Shown: in pieces, positions 16,928-23,497 of the stretch | Layout: each line of letters begins with the position of its first letter | Numbering within the stretch: the stretch's first letter is position 1 | Made by a program: the position numbers and the translations under genes | The notes under the pieces: model-generated | Seen by the model: the letters and a program-made list of their open reading frames with translations, nothing else | Told to the model about the DNA's origin: nothing | Database searches by the model: none | Assembly (NCBI RefSeq): GCF_030128825.1 | Contig: NZ_CP119127.1 | Span: forward strand, 124,001 to 188,000 | Length of the DNA stretch: 64,000 nt | Reading direction: 5' to 3' | From: Sphingobium sp. WTD-1 | Lineage (GTDB): Bacteria > Pseudomonadota > Alphaproteobacteria > Sphingomonadales > Sphingomonadaceae

Positions 16928-17974
16928 TCAGGGCTGCGTGCTGCTCAGAGCGTCGCGCGCCTGCCTAGGGAAATCGCTGAAAATACCGTCGACGCCGGTC
17001 GCGGCGATCGCCTGGACATAGCCGGCAAAGTCGCCCCGGCCCTGCGGATCGTCCGGCCGCTTATACTGGTCGGGCAGGAAGCTGTTTTCCATCCGCAGCG
17101 TCCAGATATGGACCTGAAGCCCGGCATCATGGGCACGACCGACCAGCGCGGTCGCCCCTTCGGGCGCCAGAACCATGGCAGCGGACGGGCCGAGGCCGGT
17201 GGCGTAGCCGGCAATCGCCTCCAGCCCGGAGACGCTCATCATGTCGGCATAGGTCGTGCCGGGTTCGTCAGCAGGGCCGCCTTCGGCATCGACGAGCTGG
17301 ATGAGGCGCAGCCGGGTCGCTTCATGCAGGGCCTTCAGATTGCCGACCTCGAACGACTGGATGAAGACCGGATCGTCGGCATTGGTGTAGCCATATTTGC
17401 CGAGCAGATCGAGCAGCGCCTGCTGGTGCGGCAGGCCGATGCCGGCGAAATAGCTGGGATGCTTGGTTTCGGGATAGAGGCCGATGCGACGATGCTGCTC
17501 CGCTTCCTTGGCGCGGACCAGTTTCAATATCTCCTCAAAGGTCGGGATGAGATAGAGGTCGTTGAAGCGGACATTGGCCGGGCGCAGATCAGGCAGACGT
17601 TCCCGCGCCCGCAAAGTGCGCAGTTCGGCCAAGGTGAAATCCTCGGTGAACCAGCCGGTCATTGCGATGCCGTCGATCGTCTTCGTCGTCTTGCGATCGG
17701 CAAATTCGGGATGGTCGGCGACGTCGGTGGTGCCGCCAATCTCATTCTCGTGCCGGGCAACCAGCACGCCATCCCTGGTCAGGACCAGATCGGGCTCGAT
17801 ATAGTCGGCGCCCTGGTCGATCGCCCGCTCATAGCTGGCGAGCGTATGTTCGGGCCGCTCGCCGCTGGCACCGCGATGCGCGATGATCAGCGGGTCGGCG
17901 GCCCGGACAGCGGAAAGGGGGAGCAGGCCCATCATCAGCAATGCCCCGATGCCCAGCAGCCCCCGTCCGATCAC
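16928..17974 (-). CDS. Secreted glycerophosphodiester phosphodiesterase
   Basis: Exported enzyme of 348 residues that hydrolyses glycerophosphodiesters to glycerol-3-phosphate and an alcohol. After a signal peptide (residues 1-27, GLLGIGALLMMGLLPLSAVRA) the catalytic HRGASGERPEHT and metal-binding EPDLVLTRDG are intact, as in periplasmic GlpQ. The start is GTG 17974, in a GTGA overlap with the yffB-like stop. Third gene of the ridA-yffB-glpQ-like operon. Confidence 0.9.
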   Translation of the reverse strand: MIGRGLLGIGALLMMGLLPLSAVRAADPLIIAHRGASGERPEHTLASYERAIDQGADYIEPDLVLTRDGVLVARHENEIGGTTDVADHPEFADRKTTKTIDGIAMTGWFTEDFTLAELRTLRARERLPDLRPANVRFNDLYLIPTFEEILKLVRAKEAEQHRRIGLYPETKHPSYFAGIGLPHQQALLDLLGKYGYTNADDPVFIQSFEVGNLKALHEATRLRLIQLVDAEGGPADEPGTTYADMMSVSGLEAIAGYATGLGPSAAMVLAPEGATALVGRAHDAGLQVHIWTLRMENSFLPDQYKRPDDPQGRGDFAGYVQAIAATGVDGIFSDFPRQARDALSSTQP

Positions 17975-18327
17975 GCCATCACGCCTTTCAGCGCGTTTTC
18001 GTAGGTCGTCGCCTTGAAGCCGACGACCGTACCCTTGCCGGTGTCGAGGATCGGGCGCTTGATCATCGAGGGGTTGGTGATCATCAACAGGATCGCCTTG
18101 TCCGCGTCGATATGCGCCTTGTCCCCCGCGTCGAGCGCCTTGAAGGTGGTGCCGGAGCGGTTGAGGATGGTTTCCCAACCATGCTCCATCACCCATTCCT
18201 CCAGCTTTTCCTTGTCGACGCCGGCAACCTTATAGTCGTGGAAATTATAGGCGACGCGCTCATTGTCCAGCCAGTTGCGGGCCTTCTTGATCGTGTCGCA
18301 ATTCTTGATGCCGTACATGGTAATCAT
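17971..18327 (-). CDS. ArsC/Spx-family reductase-like protein (YffB type)
   Basis: Thioredoxin-fold protein of 118 residues. The N-terminus MITMYGIKNCDTIKKA has a single redox Cys (Cys10), and NPSMIKRPIL is the conserved Arg-Pro loop. This is the YffB/Spx side of the ArsC superfamily; true arsenate reductases differ around the Cys. Function is uncertain, possibly glutathione-dependent thiol chemistry. It lies 15 bases after ridA and overlaps the phosphodiesterase gene by 4 bases. Confidence 0.87.
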   Translation of the reverse strand: MITMYGIKNCDTIKKARNWLDNERVAYNFHDYKVAGVDKEKLEEWVMEHGWETILNRSGTTFKALDAGDKAHIDADKAILLMITNPSMIKRPILDTGKGTVVGFKATTYENALKGVMA

Positions 18328-18342
18328 GATGATATGTCCCTG

Positions 18343-18723
18343 TTACCCTTTGAAGGCGGTGACTTCGATTTCGATCTTCATCTCCGGCTTGATGAGGCCA
18401 GCGACGACGCAGCTGGCGGCCGGGCGGATCTCGCCAAAGATGGGCGCGGTGGCCTTGCCCAGATCGTCCCAATAGGCAGGGTCGGTGATATAATAGGTGA
18501 CGCGCACGACATCGGCAAAGGAGAAGCCGGCGTCTTCAAGCGCCTTGCCGATCACCTTGAGCGCGTTGACGCCCTGATCGACCACGCTGTCGGGCATGAT
18601 CTTGGTTTCGGGATCGGTGCCGGTGGTGCCGGCGACGAAGCACCAGTCGCCCTGGACGACGGCGCGCGAATAGCCGACCTGCGCCTCGAAGGGCGAGCCG
18701 GAGGAAATGAGCTGGCGGGACAT
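18343..18723 (-). CDS. RidA-family reactive intermediate deaminase
   Basis: YjgF/YER057c/UK114-family protein of 126 residues that normally hydrolyses enamine/imine intermediates to keto acids. Signatures are VAGTTGTDPET, the Arg in VVRVTYYITDP, and the C-terminal IEIEVTAFKG. ATG 18723 starts MSRQLISSGSPFE. First gene of the ridA-yffB-glpQ-like operon; its start faces the EcfG promoter of the opposite strand. Confidence 0.9.
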   Translation of the reverse strand: MSRQLISSGSPFEAQVGYSRAVVQGDWCFVAGTTGTDPETKIMPDSVVDQGVNALKVIGKALEDAGFSFADVVRVTYYITDPAYWDDLGKATAPIFGEIRPAASCVVAGLIKPEMKIEIEVTAFKG

Positions 18724-18830
18724 GGAGGGATTCCTGTTGCGATGCGAAAAGGATCGGGGCGAAAAGGATCGCATCGGCCTTTGCCGCCTTGGTTCCGCGC
18801 TGTCCAGTGCGTTTCCGGACGTGCTTGCGC

Positions 18831-18855
18831 GGAACGGGAAAATGGGGTGATCGTT
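18831..18855 (+). promoter_or_regulatory. EcfG-type general stress promoter
   Basis: GGAAC at 18831-18835 and CGTT at 18852-18855 with a 16-base spacer exactly fit the alphaproteobacterial EcfG consensus GGAAC-N16/17-CGTT. Transcription would start near 18862, giving a leader of about 27 bases with AAGGAG before the start of the acidic protein gene. Confidence 0.65.
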
Positions 18856-18888
18856 GGAGGGGGACATGCCCCTGCAAGGAGACGCGCC

Positions 18889-19203
18889 ATGACGATGTCC
18901 GACAATCGCCCCTTCCCCGACGAGAGTGAAGAGAATAGCGAACAGGCCGATGCCGGCACCCAGGCGAACGACGTCGCCGACGATGCGCTGGGCCGGACCA
19001 GCGACCTGAGCGAAGAGAGCGAGCATGGCGGGCGGCCCAACCCGGCGCAGATCATCCCCGACGATGTCCCCGACCTGGTCGACAAGATGGACGAGATGGA
19101 CCGGTCCGGCTGGATCGACGAGGGCGCGTTCGACGGCGAGCCGCGCATGGACGACGAGGATGATGGCGAGGAGGACGAAATCCTTAACGAGGATGACGAC
19201 TAG
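18889..19203 (+). CDS. Small highly acidic protein, stress-promoter controlled
   Basis: Cytoplasmic protein of 104 residues with no recognised domain. It is very acidic: the C-terminal part is almost entirely Asp and Glu (MDDEDDGEEDEILNEDDD), and the first half is Glu/Asp/Ser/Asn-rich. It is probably disordered. It has no signal peptide or membrane segment. ATG 18889 has AAGGAG 8 bases upstream. An EcfG promoter directly in front suggests a role in the general stress response. The 3' end is 3 bases from the converging hemoglobin gene. Confidence 0.8.
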   Translation: MTMSDNRPFPDESEENSEQADAGTQANDVADDALGRTSDLSEESEHGGRPNPAQIIPDDVPDLVDKMDEMDRSGWIDEGAFDGEPRMDDEDDGEEDEILNEDDD

Positions 19204-19206
19204 CCG

Positions 19207-19623
19207 CTAGGCGGGGTGCGCCTGTGCCGGCGCGAGGCCGAAATTGATCATGCCGCGCGCCATATGGCCGAGCGCTTCCGCCATGGCGTCGGCAATGTCG
19301 GTGTCGAGATCTTCCTGCATGGCGATGGCGCAGGCCGCCGCCGTCGCCCATTGATCGGCCAGTTGCGGCGTGATCGGAAAGGCGCGGTGCAGCGACATGA
19401 TGCAGGTGCCGCGCTGAAACCAGTCGCGTGGGCCGCCCAGCCAGCCGCACAGGAAGCGGGTGAGGCCGTGGCGCACGACGGAGAGGTCGGCGGCATGAAT
19501 GGCGCGCAACTGCGCATAGGCCGGGTCGCTTTCCAGCAGGTCATAGAAACGATCTGCAATGGCGCGGACGACCGGTTCGCCGCCGATGCGGACATAGGGG
19601 CTGGGCGGCGCGGCGGCGTTCAT
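19207..19623 (-). CDS. Group II truncated hemoglobin
   Basis: Globin-fold heme protein of 138 residues. The proximal His is in SLHRAFPITP; DRFYDLLESDP and HGLTRFLCGWLGGP match trHb2 proteins, which bind O2 or NO. ATG 19623 has GGAG 8 bases upstream. A perfect FNR-type box lies 59-72 bases upstream, so expression may rise at low oxygen or with NO. Confidence 0.88.
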   Translation of the reverse strand: MNAAAPPSPYVRIGGEPVVRAIADRFYDLLESDPAYAQLRAIHAADLSVVRHGLTRFLCGWLGGPRDWFQRGTCIMSLHRAFPITPQLADQWATAAACAIAMQEDLDTDIADAMAEALGHMARGMINFGLAPAQAHPA

Positions 19624-19681
19624 GCGGCAATCTCCATGGGCTGAGGCCGGCGCACCCTGCGCATCCCCTGCGCGTCCCACA

Positions 19682-19695
19682 TTGATCCCGATCAA
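19682..19695. promoter_or_regulatory. FNR/Dnr-type box TTGAT-CCCG-ATCAA
   Basis: Exact match to TTGAT-N4-ATCAA in the divergent region between the truncated hemoglobin (minus strand) and the thermonuclease-like gene (plus strand). Its centre is 65 bases from the hemoglobin start and 86 from the nuclease start. It can serve either side. Confidence 0.6.
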
Positions 19696-19774
19696 ACGCC
19701 GGTTCGCCCCGAAATGGCGACAAGCCGGATCAGATTTAACCCTCTGTTTTTCCTGAACCTGCTAGGGGCGCGCC

Positions 19775-20383
19775 ATGTCCAGACGCCCCGACCGATTCAC
19801 CCCCGACCGCATCGACACACTTTGGCGCCGGGAGGCGGCGCGTGCCGGACAGGCGCGCTTTCGTCGTCCCGCGCCCGAGCGCAGCGGCTTCAGCGGCAAG
19901 ACACTGGGATTGGTGTTGGCGCTGGGGATGATGATCGGCTGGCAAGCGCCCGACTGGTGGGCGCGACTGGCGCCCGAGATCGCGATGCCGACGGCGTCGA
20001 CCGGCACGGCCCCGTCGAGTGCCAGCGCCGACCAGCTGTCGGCTGATTTCGGCTATTGCCATAGCGGCGGCGGGACCAATTGCGTCGTCGATGGCGACAC
20101 TTTCTGGTTCCGGGGCGAGAAATATCGGATCGCCGACATCGACACGCCCGAAACCCATGGGCCCCGCTGCGCGGAGGAAGGCGCGCTGGGCGCGCGGGCG
20201 ACCAGCCGGTTGCAGCAACTGATGAATGCCGGCCCCTTCTCGCTGGAGATCGACGGGCGGGCGACCGACAAATATGGCCGGGCGCTGCGGATCGTGACGC
20301 GCGATGGCCAGTCGATCGGCCAGCAGCTGGTGGACGAAGGGCTGGCCCGAACCTGGGACGGACGCCGCCACCCCTGGTGCTGA
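19775..20383 (+). CDS. Membrane-anchored thermonuclease-like (SNase) protein
   Basis: Protein of 202 residues. An N-terminal basic segment and one transmembrane helix (about 43-60, TLGLVLALGMMIGWQAP) precede a staphylococcal-nuclease domain. Domain motifs are VVDGDTFWFRGEKYRIADID, TPETHGPRC, and a catalytic Arg region DKYGRALRIVTRDGQ. The nuclease part probably faces the periplasm. Ends with a Cys. A strong terminator follows 2 bases past the stop. Confidence 0.86.
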   Translation: MSRRPDRFTPDRIDTLWRREAARAGQARFRRPAPERSGFSGKTLGLVLALGMMIGWQAPDWWARLAPEIAMPTASTGTAPSSASADQLSADFGYCHSGGGTNCVVDGDTFWFRGEKYRIADIDTPETHGPRCAEEGALGARATSRLQQLMNAGPFSLEIDGRATDKYGRALRIVTRDGQSIGQQLVDEGLARTWDGRRHPWC

Positions 20384-20385
20384 AA

Positions 20386-20409
20386 AAAGGGGGCGCCTTC
20401 GCCCCCTTT
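20386..20409. terminator. Bidirectional intrinsic terminator
   Basis: A perfect 10-bp stem AAAGGGGGCG with its complement around a CCTT loop, with A residues on one side and T residues on the other. It lies between the SNase gene and the converging glycine-zipper gene, and can end both. Confidence 0.85.
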
Positions 20410-20413
20410 CCGA

Positions 20414-21088
20414 TCAGCGGCAGCTGAGACTGCCGCGGTCGATCTCGCGGCCGAGCAGCGCGCCGGCGCCGCCGCCGATCAATATGCCCGCCGTGTTGGA
20501 ATAGCCGCGATCAAGCTGGCCGCCGATCAGCGCGCCGATCGCGCCGCCGATGATGAGGCCGGTGGTGCCGTCCGAACGGCGGCAATAATAGCGGTCGTCA
20601 TAGCCGCGATAGATGCGCATGCTGCGGTCGACCCGGATCGGCGCATAGCCGCCGCGATAATAGCGGTCGGGGCGATAGCGGCCACCATAGCGCGGATCGG
20701 GCCGGTTCCAGTCATAGGCATAGACCGGGGGTCCGGGCCTGCGATAGCCGCCATGCGGCGGCGGCGGGCGATGGTTGCCGGGACGGCCATATTGAGGCGG
20801 ACGACCATGGCCCGGATGGCCCGACTGGGGTGGGCGGCCTGCCCCCGGCCGGCCGGGCTGGGGCGGACGCTGGGCGCCGGGGCGGCCACCCTGGGGCGGA
20901 CGCTGGGCATGATTGCCGCCATGGCTGGGGGGACGTTGTGCGCCCGGACCACCGGGGCCGCCATGACCCGATGACGGGCCGCCGGGTCGGCCATGACCCT
21001 GGCCGTGCTGGGCAGCGGCGGGCATGGCGGTCAACGCCATGGCGCCCAGTGAAAGCGCGGCAATCATGCTCTTGGCAAAGCGATGCAA
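20414..21088 (-). CDS. Secreted glycine-zipper protein with His/Gly/Pro-rich segment
   Basis: About 224 residues. The signal peptide ends AMPAAAQ. A long low-complexity repeat region of Gly, Pro, Gln, Arg and His follows (about 30-130), then a Tyr/Arg-rich part. The C-terminus is a glycine-zipper 2TM domain: GLIIGGAIGALIGGQLDRG and ILIGGGAGALLGREIDRG. Such domains insert in or cross the outer membrane. TTG 21088 is proposed as start because AGGGACAGGA precedes it and the signal peptide then has basic residues; ATG 21067 is the alternative. Confidence 0.8.
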   Translation of the reverse strand: MHRFAKSMIAALSLGAMALTAMPAAAQHGQGHGRPGGPSSGHGGPGGPGAQRPPSHGGNHAQRPPQGGRPGAQRPPQPGRPGAGRPPQSGHPGHGRPPQYGRPGNHRPPPPHGGYRRPGPPVYAYDWNRPDPRYGGRYRPDRYYRGGYAPIRVDRSMRIYRGYDDRYYCRRSDGTTGLIIGGAIGALIGGQLDRGYSNTAGILIGGGAGALLGREIDRGSLSCR

Positions 21089-21363
21089 AGTCCTGTCCCT
21101 TTTCGATTCCTGTTGACCGGGCGAGGCTAGAACGCGGCAGCTGAACACATGTTGCATGAACGGAACAATAGGGAAGGCGGGGATCAAAATTGTAGGAAAT
21201 ACTGCGCTTAACTTCGCATATTTCCCGCACATTCTGACATTTAATTTCCAATCTTTGTCATTTTGGAACAAGTGAGCGTCAGAGACAGGCCCGGTGCCGG
21301 ACGGCAATATAGGCCGGCGGGAAGAAATAGGACAGCGCGCCCGCGACGCCCGCCCCGCGGCTT

Positions 21364-21558
21364 TCAGAGCGTGTTGGCGATGATGGCGCGCTGGCTGTTG
21401 TCGAGGCCGTCCAGCGCCGCGGTCGCGGCCTGATCGGCGCCGGCCTGATCGCCGCCGTCGCTGCCCACGAACTGGATCGCGCTCAGCAGCACCAATATCG
21501 CCCAGAGCAGGGCCATCCAGCGGCTGGTGAAGAGGGAGCGGAGTCGGACGCCGAACAT
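21364..21558 (-). CDS. Small single-pass membrane protein
   Basis: Predicted protein of 64 residues. A basic N-terminus (MFGVRLRSLFTSR) is followed by one hydrophobic helix (about 15-31, MALLWAILVLLSAIQFV) and an Asp/Ala/Gly-rich tail. No family is recognised. Composition and codon use match its neighbours. The topology would place the tail in the periplasm. Confidence 0.55.
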   Translation of the reverse strand: MFGVRLRSLFTSRWMALLWAILVLLSAIQFVGSDGGDQAGADQAATAALDGLDNSQRAIIANTL

Positions 21559-21612
21559 GGCGACCGGTCTGGCATGGCGGCGGTTAAGGAAGCGTCACGC
21601 CCGTCGCGTGGT

Positions 21613-21867
21613 TCAGCCCGGCGCGGGCGGGAAGGCCGGGGCGCGGGACGGCAAGCCGGATGGCGGGCTGGTCAGCAGCAGCCGGTCGAGCTGCGCATAG
21701 CCCAGGCAGCGATGGCAATAGGCAAAGTCGAAGGCCGTGTTGAGAATCCAGGCCTGGGTCGCGACATCCCAGGCCGCCCAGGCTTCGCGTGTAACCTGAT
21801 CGCTGCCGCAGACATTGCAGACGAAGACGTAGAATGGCGGAGATGGGGGATCGACGGGGCTGGTCAT
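21613..21867 (-). CDS. Small protein with two CxxC pairs, probable zinc binding
   Basis: Protein of 84 residues. Two cysteine pairs, VCNVCGS near residue 15 and YCHRCLGY near 55, suggest a zinc ribbon. Between them lies WAAWDVATQAWILN. Ends in a Pro/Ser-rich tail. Start ATG 21867 (MTSPVDPPSPPF) is preferred; reading further upstream lacks similarity to anything. Function unknown. Confidence 0.7.
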   Translation of the reverse strand: MTSPVDPPSPPFYVFVCNVCGSDQVTREAWAAWDVATQAWILNTAFDFAYCHRCLGYAQLDRLLLTSPPSGLPSRAPAFPPAPG

Positions 21868-22083
21868 GACCGGACCATAGCCCAGGGCATCGCCATTCTG
21901 GCGCGAGACTGGTCCGTTATGGACGCGATGCAGGGTGCTCCAGCGGCGTACAAAAAAGGGGAGGCGCTCCCCGCGCCTCCCCTCCCCTCGACCTGGATCA
22001 GATCCCTTTGCAAGCTGACGCATCAGCAGCTTGAAACGCTCAAGCGCCGCGCGGGCTTGATCAAAGCGCGACGCGCTTTGGTC

Positions 22084-23136
22084 TTATTCCGCCGCGATAC
22101 CGGCGGCCTTGAACATGTCCGGATCGCTTTCGTCGACATTGGCCGCTTCGGCGCCCTTGAGCTTCTTGCGGCGGTCGAATGCGTCCCAGACGTCGTTCCA
22201 CTGGCCGCGGGTCGCGCCCTTGGAATATTCGGTCGCGCGGGTTTCGAAGAAATTGGCATGCTCCACGCCGTTGAGCAGCGGGGTCAGCCAGGGCAGCGGA
22301 TGCTCGTCGATCATGTAGATCGGCTTCAGCCCCAGCTGGCCCAGGCGCCAGTCGGCGATGTAGCGGACATATTTCTTGATGTCCTTGGGCGTCATGCCAG
22401 GGACCGGCCCCATTTCGAAGACGAGATCGACGAACGCGTCCTCGATCCGGACGGTCTTCTGGCACATGTCCATGATATCGTCCTTGACCGACGCGGTCAG
22501 GCAGTCGCGTTCCTTCACGAAGCTGTGGAACAGCTTGATGATGCCTTCGCAATGCAGGGTTTCGTCGCGGACCGACCAGGTGACAATCTGGCCCATGCCC
22601 TTCATCTTGTTGAAGCGCGGGAAGTTCATCAGCATCGCGAAGGAGGCGAAGAGCTGGAGGCCTTCGGTGAAGCCGCCGAACATCGCCAGCGTCTTGGCGA
22701 TATCCTCGTCCGTGTCGACGCCGAACTGGGCGAGATAGTCATGCTTGTCCTTCATCTCCTTATACTGGAGGAAGGCCGAATATTCGCTTTCGGGCATGCC
22801 GATCGTGTCGAGCAGATGCGAGTAGGCCGCGATATGGACCGTTTCCATGTTGCTGAACGCGGTCAGCATCATCTTGATCTCGGTCGGCTTGAACACGCGG
22901 CCGTACTTCTCGTGGTAGCAATCCTGCACTTCCACGTCGGCCTGGGTGAAGAAGCGGAAAATCTGGGTCAGCAGGTTGCGCTCATGATCGCTGAGCTTCT
23001 GCGCCCAGTCACGGCAATCCTCGCCCAGAGGCACTTCCTCGGGCAGCCAGTGGAGCTGTTGCTGGCGCTTCCAAAATTCATAGGCCCAGGGATATTCGAA
23101 GGGCTTGTAGACCTTGGAGGCTTGAAGAAGGGGCAT
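22084..23136 (-). CDS. nrdB: Ribonucleoside-diphosphate reductase, beta subunit
   Basis: Class I ribonucleotide reductase small subunit of 350 residues, which holds the di-metal centre and radical for NrdA. The ferritin-like helices are present, with ligand segments such as MLTAFSNMETVHIAAYSHLL and DETLHCEGIIKLFH. Starts MPLLQASKVYKPFEYPWA with GGGGGGA upstream. Separated from nrdA by a small orphan gene and a long palindrome, unlike the usual direct nrdA-nrdB pairing. Confidence 0.95.
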   Translation of the reverse strand: MPLLQASKVYKPFEYPWAYEFWKRQQQLHWLPEEVPLGEDCRDWAQKLSDHERNLLTQIFRFFTQADVEVQDCYHEKYGRVFKPTEIKMMLTAFSNMETVHIAAYSHLLDTIGMPESEYSAFLQYKEMKDKHDYLAQFGVDTDEDIAKTLAMFGGFTEGLQLFASFAMLMNFPRFNKMKGMGQIVTWSVRDETLHCEGIIKLFHSFVKERDCLTASVKDDIMDMCQKTVRIEDAFVDLVFEMGPVPGMTPKDIKKYVRYIADWRLGQLGLKPIYMIDEHPLPWLTPLLNGVEHANFFETRATEYSKGATRGQWNDVWDAFDRRKKLKGAEAANVDESDPDMFKAAGIAAE

Positions 23137-23161
23137 CGGGGGGAGAGTCCTTGAATTGATA

Positions 23162-23226
23162 CGTCATGCCAGCGAAAGCGGACATCGCTCTTTTAGAAGC
23201 GATATGCCCGCCTTCGCTGCATGACG
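23162..23226. repeat. REP-like imperfect palindrome before nrdB
   Basis: Two arms of 28 and 29 bases (23162-23189 and 23198-23226) pair over nearly their full length with a few bulges, around the loop CTTTTAGA. The arm start CGTCATGCCAGCGAAAGCGG resembles the dispersed intergenic palindromes of sphingomonads and caulobacters. In mRNA it would form a strong hairpin between the orphan gene and nrdB. Confidence 0.75.
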
Positions 23227-23227
23227 G

Positions 23228-23485
23228 TTAATTACGATTGGGGGCCTGTGTTAGCGCCGACGCACACACAGCCTTAATCTCAGCGAGCGTCAGACTTTCC
23301 GGCGTTTGCAAGCCACGCGATGCGATGGACGCAATACGAGCCGATGTCTGCTCCTCACGACTAAATAGTGAATTAGTAGCGGATGCTGGCTGCCTACCAA
23401 ACATACCTATTTTCGTGAGATAATTATCATACGGCTTAGACTCGCCAAAAGCGCGGCTTAGATCGTCCAGAAAATTGTTCGACAT
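23228..23485 (-). CDS. Orphan gene between nrdA and nrdB, AT-richer than its neighbours
   Basis: Predicted soluble protein of 85 residues (MSNNFLDDLSRAFGESKPYD...) with no recognised domain. ATG 23485 is chosen because AAGGAG lies 8 bases upstream; ATG 23491 is too near that site. The gene starts 12 bases after the nrdA stop and is followed by a REP-like palindrome and nrdB, so it must be cotranscribed. By eye its GC is about half, well below the surroundings, and its codons use more A/T at third positions. Recent insertion together with the palindrome is likely. Confidence 0.65.
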   Translation of the reverse strand: MSNNFLDDLSRAFGESKPYDNYLTKIGMFGRQPASATNSLFSREEQTSARIASIASRGLQTPESLTLAEIKAVCASALTQAPNRN

Positions 23486-23497
23486 ATCCATCACTCC

